This document shows positions 1 to 5,475 of a stretch of 9,422 nucleotides of DNA, in pieces. Where the stretch lies: NCBI GenBank assembly GCA_905202125.1, contig CAJKQX010000083.1, positions 1 through 9,422 of the forward strand. The letters run 5' to 3'. The notes beneath the pieces are model-generated. The model saw nothing but the letters and a program-made list of their open reading frames with translations, searched no databases and was not told where the DNA came from. The stretch comes from an uncultured Prevotella sp. GTDB taxonomy: Bacteria; Bacteroidota; Bacteroidia; Bacteroidales; Bacteroidaceae. Position numbers and translations under genes: made by a program. How positions within the stretch are numbered: the stretch's first letter is position 1; the number at the start of each line of letters is the position of its first letter.

Positions 1-66
1 GCGAAAGGAACCCTTTGAGGATGCGAAAGGGCCCCTTTCGGAACCCAAAAGGGGCTCTTTTTGGGG
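1..66. repeat. Cluster of short inverted repeats at the left edge
   Basis: Three small dyads lie in a row: AAAGG/CCTTT (4-8 with 12-16), CGAAAGGG/CCCTTTCG (24-31 with 33-40, one central base), and CCCAAAA/TTTTGGG (44-50 with 59-65, 8-nt loop). GGAACCC occurs twice. This could be the 3' end or terminator zone of a gene lying left of the window, or part of a dispersed repeat; the window edge prevents a decision. Confidence 0.35.
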
Positions 67-404
67 ACATTTTCGGTGGTTTTTCAATGTTTTTGAGGCC
101 TTCGGAAACACACAAATTGCATATTGTGTTGATATACAAATATTTACATAAAGTACTGAAATTCTGGCGTATTTCGGCCGGGCAATCACCTCGCTCGCAA
201 ATATCGCAAAAACAGGACGCAATTTTAACAGTTACCCACTTAGATAGTTGCGTATTCTTAATTATCTCGATGTATGCGGGCCTCAAAATTAACATTTCAT
301 TCCAAATGTCGGATGAACCAAATGTATTTGTGATTTGCTTACGGCAGCGGAATGGAAATGGTGCTGAAAACGGCATATCCATCTTGCGTGAACAATAAAA
401 CCGA
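67..404. other. AT-rich stretch without a supportable gene
   Basis: The only open frame of note here (15-398, +) starts inside the inverted-repeat cluster. Its translation shows no family motif, signal peptide or membrane segment and a composition unlike the neighbouring genes, so I treat it as non-coding. I see no RNA gene or convincing promoter in this part. Confidence 0.4.
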
Positions 405-411
405 ACAAATA

Positions 412-443
412 TTTGTCAGTATGAGGAATTCTTTGTAATTTTG
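412..443 (+). promoter_or_regulatory. Bacteroidetes-type promoter of rpmE2
   Basis: A -33 element TTTG (412-415) is followed after 20 bp by a -7 element TAATTTTG (436-443), matching TTTG-N19-21-TAnnTTTG. Transcription should start near 447, giving a leader of about 49 nt. A perfect 12-bp palindrome (405-416) covers the -33 element and might be an operator. Confidence 0.75.
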
Positions 444-495
444 CAGCCTAATTGGACGATTATAACAATAACAATAATATATTTTGAATTAAAAA

Positions 496-747
496 ATGAA
501 AAAAGGTATTCATCCCGAGAACTATCGCCCCGTCGTATTCAAGGATATGTCCAACGGCGATATGTTCCTTACAAGATCTACTTGCAAGACAACTGAAACA
601 GTAGAGTTTGAAGGCGAAACTTACCCGGTGGTAAAAGTGGAAATCTCAAGCAGTTCGCACCCGTTCTATACCGGCAAGAACAAGCTTGTTGACTCTGCCG
701 GACGTGTAGACAAGTTCATGAGCCGTTACGGTAAGTCGCGCAAATAA
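496..747 (+). CDS. rpmE2: 50S ribosomal protein L31, type B
   Basis: Structural protein of the large ribosomal subunit, where L31 helps bridge the two subunits. The 83-residue length, the N-terminus MKKGIHPENY, the central segment ISSSSHPFYTGKNK and the end VDKFMSRYGK are typical of the family. It is the type B (zinc-free) form: there is one cysteine (in RSTCKT) and no CxxC zinc pair. The ATG at 496 follows an A-rich leader, as is usual for this phylum. It stands alone between its own promoter (412-443) and a strong terminator (778-830), so it is probably a single-gene transcript. In several other bacteria type B L31 is under zinc control by Zur; nothing here proves that, although a palindrome covers the -33 element. 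Confidence 0.96.
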   Translation: MKKGIHPENYRPVVFKDMSNGDMFLTRSTCKTTETVEFEGETYPVVKVEISSSSHPFYTGKNKLVDSAGRVDKFMSRYGKSRK

Positions 748-777
748 ATATATTCACAATATATATTTAGTCCCCCA

Positions 778-830
778 AAAGTGTGTTCAGGCGTAGTTGC
801 ATATACGCTTGAGACACACTTTGTTTTTTT
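778..830 (+). terminator. Rho-independent terminator of rpmE2
   Basis: Arms 778-795 and 804-822 form an 18-bp stem with one bulged base and one G-T pair around an 8-nt loop (796-803). A run of seven T follows (824-830). It lies 30 bp after the rpmE2 stop codon. Confidence 0.85.
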
Positions 831-864
831 ATAACCTACGATTGTTTGAAAACCTATCTGGAAT

Positions 865-1824
865 ATGCACTTTTTGAAATTACACATCGATATTGAAAGC
901 ACAGTGAGTCGAATCAAGACATTGATGTTTCTGTCGGCCTTTGTGATTGCTCTCGGCTCGTGCGGCGACGATTCTGATGGCGATGGAGGCGGCGACGAAA
1001 ACCGACCGCAGGCCAATGTCAACCGTAACACCGTCACCACCGATGCGGCGGTGGCACGTCTTGAATTTCCGAAACTCAAGGGTGGCAACAACATTGTGCT
1101 CATCCATCGCACATCGGGCGACAGAAGCTACGACCGCGACGAGGTGAACTACGCAGTGGAGTGGGACAGTGACCGTAAGTCGCAGCGATGGTCGTGCTAT
1201 CAGATGCACCGTGGATATACGGGCAGTTACAGCCGGGTGGTGGACGGATATCTCTTCGACCCGCAGTTGCCGCAGAGCGCTTACTGGGACCGCGATTATT
1301 TCTACGGCTCGGGCTACGACCACGGACATATATGTCCCAACGCCGACCGTAAATATTCGTACAAAGCCAACGAGCAGACATTTTATCTTACGAATATGCA
1401 GCCGCAGTACCGTCGTTTCAACGGTTACAGTACCACGGGCAACGACCGGGGCGAAGGCCTGTGGGTGAGAATGGAAGAGAAGATCCGCACATGGACTCCG
1501 CGCAACACTACCGATACGCTCTACGTGTGCAAGGGAGGAACCATAGAAAAGAATTCTCAGATCATTGGTCGGATACAGGGCCGTGTGATTGTGCCCAAAT
1601 ACTTTTTCATGGCAGTGCTCTTGAAAAACTCGTTGGGCTATCGCGCGATGGCTTTCTGGGTGGAGCAGCGCGACGAGTGGCGCACCGATGACGACCTGGC
1701 CGACTATGCCATAACCATCGACGACCTCGAGCGCAAGACAGGTATCGATTTCTTCTGCAATCTGCCGGATGATATAGAGAACGATGTGGAGAAATCGATC
1801 GCGCTGAAAGTGTGGGGCCTCTGA
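865..1824 (+). CDS. DNA/RNA non-specific endonuclease, lipoprotein
   Basis: Predicted metal-dependent sugar-non-specific nuclease of the Serratia nuclease (NUC, ββα-metal) family that cleaves DNA and RNA outside the cytoplasm. Numbered from the ATG at 865 (319 aa), the active-site motif reads D152-H-G-H155-ICPNADR, with H155 as the expected general base; the usual DRGH arginine is His here. N177 in TNMQPQ is the expected Mg2+ ligand, and W200 to E204/E205 fits the following conserved helix. A lipoprotein signal ends in LGSC (C33) and is followed by an acidic linker, CGDDSDGDGGGDEN, as in surface-exported Bacteroidetes lipoproteins. The start is uncertain: the GTG at 904 gives a cleaner signal peptide (SRIKTLMFLSAFVIALGSC) with GAAAG just upstream, so the first 13 residues from the ATG may not be translated. 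I see no clear promoter before it. Likely roles are nucleic-acid scavenging or degradation of extracellular DNA; the target is not shown. Confidence 0.9.
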   Translation: MHFLKLHIDIESTVSRIKTLMFLSAFVIALGSCGDDSDGDGGGDENRPQANVNRNTVTTDAAVARLEFPKLKGGNNIVLIHRTSGDRSYDRDEVNYAVEWDSDRKSQRWSCYQMHRGYTGSYSRVVDGYLFDPQLPQSAYWDRDYFYGSGYDHGHICPNADRKYSYKANEQTFYLTNMQPQYRRFNGYSTTGNDRGEGLWVRMEEKIRTWTPRNTTDTLYVCKGGTIEKNSQIIGRIQGRVIVPKYFFMAVLLKNSLGYRAMAFWVEQRDEWRTDDDLADYAITIDDLERKTGIDFFCNLPDDIENDVEKSIALKVWGL

Positions 1825-1854
1825 GGTCACAGTGACAATAGAATGCCGTCATAC

Positions 1855-1898
1855 AAAAAAGGTTTGACACCCATAAGTTGCGGTGTCAAACCTTTTTT
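1855..1898. terminator. Bidirectional terminator between convergent genes
   Basis: A perfect 17-bp inverted repeat (1855-1871 with 1882-1898) flanks a 10-nt loop. It has an A6 run on the left and a T6 run on the right, so it can end transcription from the endonuclease gene (+) and from the convergent lipoprotein gene (-). Confidence 0.92.
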
Positions 1899-1906
1899 CG
1901 TTTATA

Positions 1907-2551
1907 TTATCTCTTGCGGAACATCGGTTTCTCGGCATATTTGCCGGTTTTGCCTTTGACCTTCGATTTCTTTGCGGCCGCTGCACCCTGTCGATAGATG
2001 GTGGTACGCTCGCATTCGAAGAAGATGAGTTCGGTGTTGTTGACGCCTTCCATCACACCTTCGAAATACTTGTCGCTGAGGCTGAATCCCGAGTCTTCGG
2101 CGTTGGTGTGGGCGTTGAGCAGGAAGGTGTATCCGCTGTTGTCATATCTTATACAGATGTTTCCGGTGCGCGGGTCGATGTACCATGAGAAGAGCAGTTC
2201 CTGATATTCGTCGCCTATCCAGTCGGTCTCGCGTCCCCGACCGTTGAGCGAACGGCTGTTGTACTGGTCAAACTCGAAATGCACGTTCATGTCCACGTAG
2301 TCGCGGATGCCGTTGTCGTTGGTGAACACGTTGCGCATGGTGCCTTCCCAGTGGCCGCGCAGGGTGCTTGCCATCCGGTTGAGGTTGTCGGTGCCGTAGT
2401 TGAAGGCATCGTCGTACCAGTCGTAGTCGTCATACCAGTCCTCGTAGTAGTCGTAATAGTCCCAATCCCATCTGTCCTCCTCGCAACTGGTCATAGCGAA
2501 GGCCATGCAGGCGAAGACGGTCATTGTCATGTAAAATTTAAATCTTTTCAT
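1907..2551 (-). CDS. Hypothetical lipoprotein with acidic/aromatic segment
   Basis: I do not recognise this 214-residue protein. A lipoprotein signal peptide is clear: basic MKRFK, hydrophobic core, and AMTSC with the lipid Cys at 23. Residues 24-48 are almost only Asp, Glu, Tyr and Trp (EEDRWDWDYYDYYEDWYDDYD and on). The acidic start after Cys suggests export to the cell surface. A mixed, probably β-rich region follows (about 60-185), containing GHWEGTM and a WYIDPRTGNICIRYDNSGYTF-like stretch. The C-terminus (about 189-214) is strongly basic (AAAAKKSKVKGK), so the two ends carry opposite charge. It has its own promoter (2653-2683), a leader of about 98 nt, and the shared terminator at 1855-1898. 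The pattern of small β-rich lipoproteins resembles lipocalin-like families, but that is only a guess. Confidence 0.8.
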   Translation of the reverse strand: MKRFKFYMTMTVFACMAFAMTSCEEDRWDWDYYDYYEDWYDDYDWYDDAFNYGTDNLNRMASTLRGHWEGTMRNVFTNDNGIRDYVDMNVHFEFDQYNSRSLNGRGRETDWIGDEYQELLFSWYIDPRTGNICIRYDNSGYTFLLNAHTNAEDSGFSLSDKYFEGVMEGVNNTELIFFECERTTIYRQGAAAAKKSKVKGKTGKYAEKPMFRKR

Positions 2552-2652
2552 AGTCGTATATGTTTTTTGTCTTTTTTAAAGATTGAATGTCGAAATCGTT
2601 GTAGACACAAATTGACGGCAGCTTTGGTGCAATTCGTGTTAAGTTTCTTTTG

Positions 2653-2683
2653 CAAATGTAAAACAATTATCGCTATCATGCAA
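2653..2683 (-). promoter_or_regulatory. Promoter of the hypothetical lipoprotein gene
   Basis: Read on the minus strand, the -33 element TTG (2683-2681) is followed after 20 bp by TACATTTG (2660-2653), a perfect TAnnTTTG. Transcription should start near 2649, leaving a leader of about 98 nt before the ATG at 2551. Confidence 0.65.
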
Positions 2684-2954
2684 GTGTGAAAACCATATTT
2701 GTGAGTAGGCATTTCCCTATTGTTTGTAGGGATTCGGTCTTTTTGCGCATGCGAAAGGTTGCGGGCCGGCTGTCTTAACCTGCATAATTCATAGAACATC
2801 CTGCTACGAATCCCTCACTCTTTCTCTTTGAAAGTAGGGTTTACTACATTCTGCATCGGCATCGTTGTGCTTTCGCTGATGCACAGTCATTTGGGATTCT
2901 CGCAACGGAATCCTATGAATTATGCAGGCTAAACTGTTTTTATTTCTCGTTGCG
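2684..2954. other. Gene-free gap rich in inverted repeats
   Basis: Apart from the 150-bp element, this gap holds AGGGATTCG (2728-2736) facing CGAATCCCT (2807-2815). It also holds a 6-bp hairpin GGATTC/GAATCC (2894-2899 with 2908-2913) whose loop contains CGCAACG, complementary to CGTTGCG at 2948-2954 next to the stop codon of the leftward operon. No open frame here has family features. The structures may help end the operon transcript, but no T-tract terminator is evident. Confidence 0.4.
2779..2928. mobile_element. MITE-like element with terminal inverted repeats
   Basis: The ends are perfect 16-bp inverted repeats (CCTGCATAATTCATAG at 2779-2794, its complement at 2913-2928). After a diverged stretch, the match resumes at the same distance with a shared GAATCCC, so the ends are imperfectly alike over 36 bp. 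TTAA (2775-2778) lies directly outside the left end and CTAA (2929-2932) outside the right, which could be a decayed 4-bp target duplication. The 118 bp between the perfect arms have no coding capacity. As I recall, IS1380-family (piggyBac-like) elements begin with CC and favour TTAA, so a non-autonomous relative is plausible. An intergenic palindromic repeat or an invertible segment are alternatives. Confidence 0.5.
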
Positions 2955-3797
2955 TTATTTCTTGACGTGTGTGATCAGACACCTGTATCTCTCGACCGCA
3001 CGTTCCACGGCGGGAATTCCGGCGATACACCCTTCGAGCAAGATTATACCTAAGAAGGTGGTCGCTATGCCGAGCAGCACATCAATGATGTAGTGGTGGC
3101 CGCTGTATACGGCTGTCCACCAGATACCGAGACAGATGAATGCGAATATGCAGATCGTGGCTTTGGGTTGTGCGCTCTTGATGGCATATATGGTCGTGAC
3201 GAGCATGTAGGCGGCGTGCAACGACGGCACGGCGGCAAAGACATTGGCGTTCTTGCCATACAGGGCATGGAACACGGGTATGCCCGTGAACTCGTCAAAC
3301 CGGCCCAGACCGGCCACATTGCCGGGCGTATTGAGTACTGGGTCGAAACCGTAGTTCATCACGTACCAGGGCGGAGCGGCCGGATGAATGTAATATCCGC
3401 AAAATCCTATCAGGTTGACCAATAGGAAGGCCAACGAGAAATGTATGTACGCGCGGCGCTTGCCCGAAAGATAGAGGTACAGTCCGAAGGCCAGTGGCAG
3501 CGGCACCCAGCATAGATAAAACAGTCCGGCCATGATGTCGGCGATGGGGTGGTGGTGGATGTTGAAATATTCGGAAGGCGTCAGCACGTCAGCACCCGAA
3601 GCTATGCCAAAAAGGTCTTTCTCTGCTCGGTACAGTCCTTCCACATCGATGGGGTTTACCTCGTAGTTGGGCAGCAGGCGCATCCAGTCGTATGTGCATG
3701 CGAATATCAGCCACGGCGTGAGTGCCAATGCTGTCTTGCGTGTCGGTCTGACGCATACCAGCAACATGTACAGTGCTATCACGTAGAGGCTGAACAT
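2955..3797 (-). CDS. Aur1-like PAP2 enzyme, probable inositol phosphorylceramide synthase
   Basis: Integral membrane enzyme of the PAP2 superfamily, 280 aa. The motifs match the Aur1/inositol-phosphotransferase branch: HPAAPPW (138-144), PSLHAAY (191-197) and YSGHHYIIDV (231-240). H194, H235 and D239 form the expected His-His-Asp catalytic set. About six hydrophobic segments fit the fold. Aur1-type enzymes move phosphoinositol from phosphatidylinositol to ceramide, giving inositol phosphorylceramide and diacylglycerol. It is the last gene of the leftward operon and its ATG shares one base with the preceding stop (TGATG), indicating translational coupling. The preceding gene for a PI-phosphate synthase-type enzyme supports the assignment, and I recall a comparable cluster in Bacteroides thetaiotaomicron (around BT_1522-1526). 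The acceptor lipid is inferred: a plain lipid phosphatase or another phospho-head-group transferase is possible. Confidence 0.85.
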   Translation of the reverse strand: MFSLYVIALYMLLVCVRPTRKTALALTPWLIFACTYDWMRLLPNYEVNPIDVEGLYRAEKDLFGIASGADVLTPSEYFNIHHHPIADIMAGLFYLCWVPLPLAFGLYLYLSGKRRAYIHFSLAFLLVNLIGFCGYYIHPAAPPWYVMNYGFDPVLNTPGNVAGLGRFDEFTGIPVFHALYGKNANVFAAVPSLHAAYMLVTTIYAIKSAQPKATICIFAFICLGIWWTAVYSGHHYIIDVLLGIATTFLGIILLEGCIAGIPAVERAVERYRCLITHVKK

Positions 3798-4444
3798 CAG
3801 TTTGCCTCCTGTTTCTTGGTTAATACCTTATGGCAATGGGCTACACGCCAGAAGGCTGTGATGTTGGCGCATACGGCGATGAGCACCATGGCGACAGTGA
3901 GGGCACACAGTTCGGATGTCAATCCGCAGACGATGGCGCCGAGACTTGTCACGACCACACGCTCGGGACGCTGCATGAAACCTACCTTGCACTCTATGCC
4001 GAGCCCTTCGGCACGTGCCCTGGCATAGCTCACCATGATTGATCCGATGATGGCGGCAAATGTCGCGATGCTGCTCCATATCCACAGATTGCTCATCATG
4101 AACACGGCAATGCCTGAGAGAGTGAACAGCTCGCTGTAACGGTCGAGCACCGAGTCGTAGAACGCTCCGAAGGTGGACGACATGTTGCCCATACGTGCCA
4201 GGCGTCCGTCCATCATGTCGAACAGTCCGGCGAAGAGTATCACTGCGCCGGCCCATCCCACGATGGTGGTGCTCTCGGGTGCGAACAGGGCGCTCGCATA
4301 TACCAGCATGGCTGCGGCCACGATGTTGAGCAACAGACCTATCGTTGTCACGGCGTTGGGCGTGATGCCGATTTTTATCATACCCTTGATTATCGGATTG
4401 ATTATGATGTAGATTAATTTTTGTAGTACGTCTCTGTAATTCAT
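3797..4444 (-). CDS. CDP-alcohol phosphatidyltransferase, probable phosphatidylinositol-phosphate synthase
   Basis: Membrane enzyme that joins a phospho-alcohol to CDP-diacylglycerol, 215 aa. The family signature D-x2-DG-x2-AR-x8-G-x3-D-x3-D is complete: D76, D79-G80, A83-R84, G93, D97, D101 (from FDMMDGRLAR to DSVLDRYSE). The later segment SYARARAEGLGIECKVGF with RPER (159-162) resembles prokaryotic inositol-phosphate-using enzymes, which make phosphatidylinositol phosphate from inositol-1-phosphate. About six membrane segments are visible. I chose the ATG at 4444: the frame stays open to 4579 upstream, but that part is polar, lysine/threonine-rich and overlaps the GtrA gene, while the family normally begins near MNYRDVLQKL. 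It follows the GtrA gene by 40 bp and overlaps the PAP2 gene by one base. Phosphatidylglycerophosphate synthase is the main alternative but fits the neighbours less well. Confidence 0.88.
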   Translation of the reverse strand: MNYRDVLQKLIYIIINPIIKGMIKIGITPNAVTTIGLLLNIVAAAMLVYASALFAPESTTIVGWAGAVILFAGLFDMMDGRLARMGNMSSTFGAFYDSVLDRYSELFTLSGIAVFMMSNLWIWSSIATFAAIIGSIMVSYARARAEGLGIECKVGFMQRPERVVVTSLGAIVCGLTSELCALTVAMVLIAVCANITAFWRVAHCHKVLTKKQEAN

Positions 4445-4484
4445 ATCCTTTTTTCTTGTTTTTTGAGTTGACAGTTTATTATTA

Positions 4485-4907
4485 TTAATGTGTTGTTTCG
4501 TCCGTGTCTCCTTCGTGTGGAAACACGAATCGGTATTGCATCTGATAGTTCCACAGTATGGCAACAATGACAGATACAATGATTTTGGAGATGATGAAAT
4601 TCAGGGTTGAGCACTCGGTCAGCAGATATGTGCCGTAGGTGTTGAGCAGGATACTGCCGGCCCATACTATGGTGTAACGTATGGCGATATCTTTCTTTTT
4701 GCGGCTGAATGTATGAAACACCCATCGGTAGTTGATGGTGCAGTTGGTTATGCCTCCGCTCACCGCTCCGATGAATGTGGCATAGGCGTACCACACGCCC
4801 AACGCATGGGCACAGATGATGGTGATGCCGAAATCAACTATCGATGCTATCCAAGCCGAAAATTGAGCTTTGCCGAATGTGATAATATTGCTTTTTATAT
4901 TATCCAT
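4485..4907 (-). CDS. GtrA-family membrane protein
   Basis: Small integral membrane protein of the GtrA-like family (140 aa, four hydrophobic segments at about 14-33, 38-56, 76-97 and 104-122). Family hallmarks are the polar-aromatic motifs after membrane segments: NYRWVF (59-64), followed by a basic loop SRKKK, and WNYQMQYRFVF (119-129). GtrA proteins are thought to help move polyprenyl-phosphate-linked sugars or other lipid-linked groups across the membrane; their exact activity is often unproven. The start overlaps the end of the PgpA gene by 13 bp and the next gene begins 40 bp after its stop, so it belongs to the operon. In this setting a role in flipping or placing an inositol lipid or its glycosylated form is a reasonable inference. 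No glycosyltransferase lies beside it. Confidence 0.85.
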   Translation of the reverse strand: MDNIKSNIITFGKAQFSAWIASIVDFGITIICAHALGVWYAYATFIGAVSGGITNCTINYRWVFHTFSRKKKDIAIRYTIVWAGSILLNTYGTYLLTECSTLNFIISKIIVSVIVAILWNYQMQYRFVFPHEGDTDETTH

Positions 4908-5365
4908 CGCGCAATCATAATGACTATCAGACTGTAAGCACCGGCCGCCAAATCATCGGCTATGACATAGAAAGCCCCCTTACGGTTGTCGAGATACCTT
5001 ATGCCGAGCGGTTTGAAGATGTCAAACAGTCTGAACAATACCAATGATGCCGCGATGTATCCATAATCCTCGGTCGACACTACGGTCAAAGGCACCCATA
5101 CGCCGGCTATCTCGTCGATGACCACCCGTTTGGGATCGTCGCCCCAATATGGCATCAGCCGGTTTGTGGCCCATGTGCCCGAGATGGTGAACAGCACGAT
5201 GCCGGCCAGTGTCACATATAATAAATAGTCTGCGGCAAAAAACAATGAAAGAACATACCATATGATAACACCGACAAGCGAACCTGCAGTGCCGGGACCC
5301 CAGGGCCAAAATCCGCTACCCAGACCGGTCCCAATTAATAATGGTATGATTGGTGGCTTTTTCAT
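4895..5365 (-). CDS. PgpA-family lipid phosphatase, probable PI-phosphate phosphatase
   Basis: Membrane phosphatase of the phosphatidylglycerophosphatase A family (156 aa, slightly shorter than the E. coli enzyme). Conserved motifs appear in order: GTGLGSGFWPWGPGTAGS (12-29), DDPKRVVIDEIAG (76-88), RLFDIFKP (112-119) and DDLAAG (137-142); the acidic residues D83, E85 (in IDE) and D137-D138 are expected metal ligands. E. coli PgpA removes phosphate from phosphatidylglycerophosphate. Here, as first gene of an operon with a PI-phosphate synthase-type enzyme, it more likely converts phosphatidylinositol phosphate to phosphatidylinositol; if the genome has no other PgpA it may serve both. The promoter at 5376-5406 puts the transcript start about 7 nt before the ATG, so translation is nearly leaderless. 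Four hydrophobic segments are visible. Confidence 0.88.
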   Translation of the reverse strand: MKKPPIIPLLIGTGLGSGFWPWGPGTAGSLVGVIIWYVLSLFFAADYLLYVTLAGIVLFTISGTWATNRLMPYWGDDPKRVVIDEIAGVWVPLTVVSTEDYGYIAASLVLFRLFDIFKPLGIRYLDNRKGAFYVIADDLAAGAYSLIVIMIARWII

Positions 5366-5375
5366 ATTTAAAAAG

Positions 5376-5406
5376 CAAATTTAGTAGAAAAATATTAAAA
5401 AGCAAA
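5376..5406 (-). promoter_or_regulatory. Promoter of the inositol-lipid operon
   Basis: On the minus strand, TTTG (5406-5403) is followed after 19 bp by TAAATTTG (5383-5376), a full match to the Bacteroidetes consensus. The expected start site near 5372 leaves only about 7 nt before the ATG at 5365. Confidence 0.78.
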
Positions 5407-5414
5407 AAGTTTTC

Positions 5415-5444
5415 TTGTTTTTTTGATTTCTATGCTTAACTTTG
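5415..5444 (+). promoter_or_regulatory. Promoter of the DUF5686 gene
   Basis: TTG (5415-5417) is followed after 19 bp by TAACTTTG (5437-5444). Transcription should start near 5448, about 28 nt before the GTG start at 5476. Its -33 element lies only 8 bp from that of the opposite promoter. Confidence 0.75.
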
Positions 5445-5475
5445 TATCCGATTTTAAAAAGATTAGGTATTCGAG

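Noticed and set aside
15..398. Rightward open frame of 127 codons at the left edge
   Set aside because: It begins inside the inverted-repeat cluster, has no recognisable motif or signal, its composition is not protein-like, and no promoter precedes it.
837..844. TACGATTG as a promoter -7 element for the endonuclease gene
   Set aside because: One mismatch to TAnnTTTG and no TTG/TTTG at the required 19-21 bp upstream spacing.
880..1830. Long leftward open frame (316 codons) antisense to the endonuclease gene
   Set aside because: The + strand encodes a protein with clear nuclease motifs and lipoprotein signal; the antisense translation is His/Val/Arg-rich without motifs, as expected for a shadow of codon bias.
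2749..2758. ATGCGAAAGG shared with bases 21-30, as a possible dispersed repeat
   Set aside because: A 10-bp match is expected by chance in a window of this size and the flanks do not match.
2548..2799. Leftward 83-codon frame upstream of the hypothetical lipoprotein
   Set aside because: It spans the lipoprotein promoter and leader and part of the inverted-repeat element, and its translation has no features of a real protein.
4445..4579. Upstream extension of the phosphatidyltransferase reading frame to the ATG at 4579
   Set aside because: The extra 45 residues are polar, not conserved family sequence, and would overlap the GtrA gene by 95 bp; the ATG at 4444 gives the normal family N-terminus.
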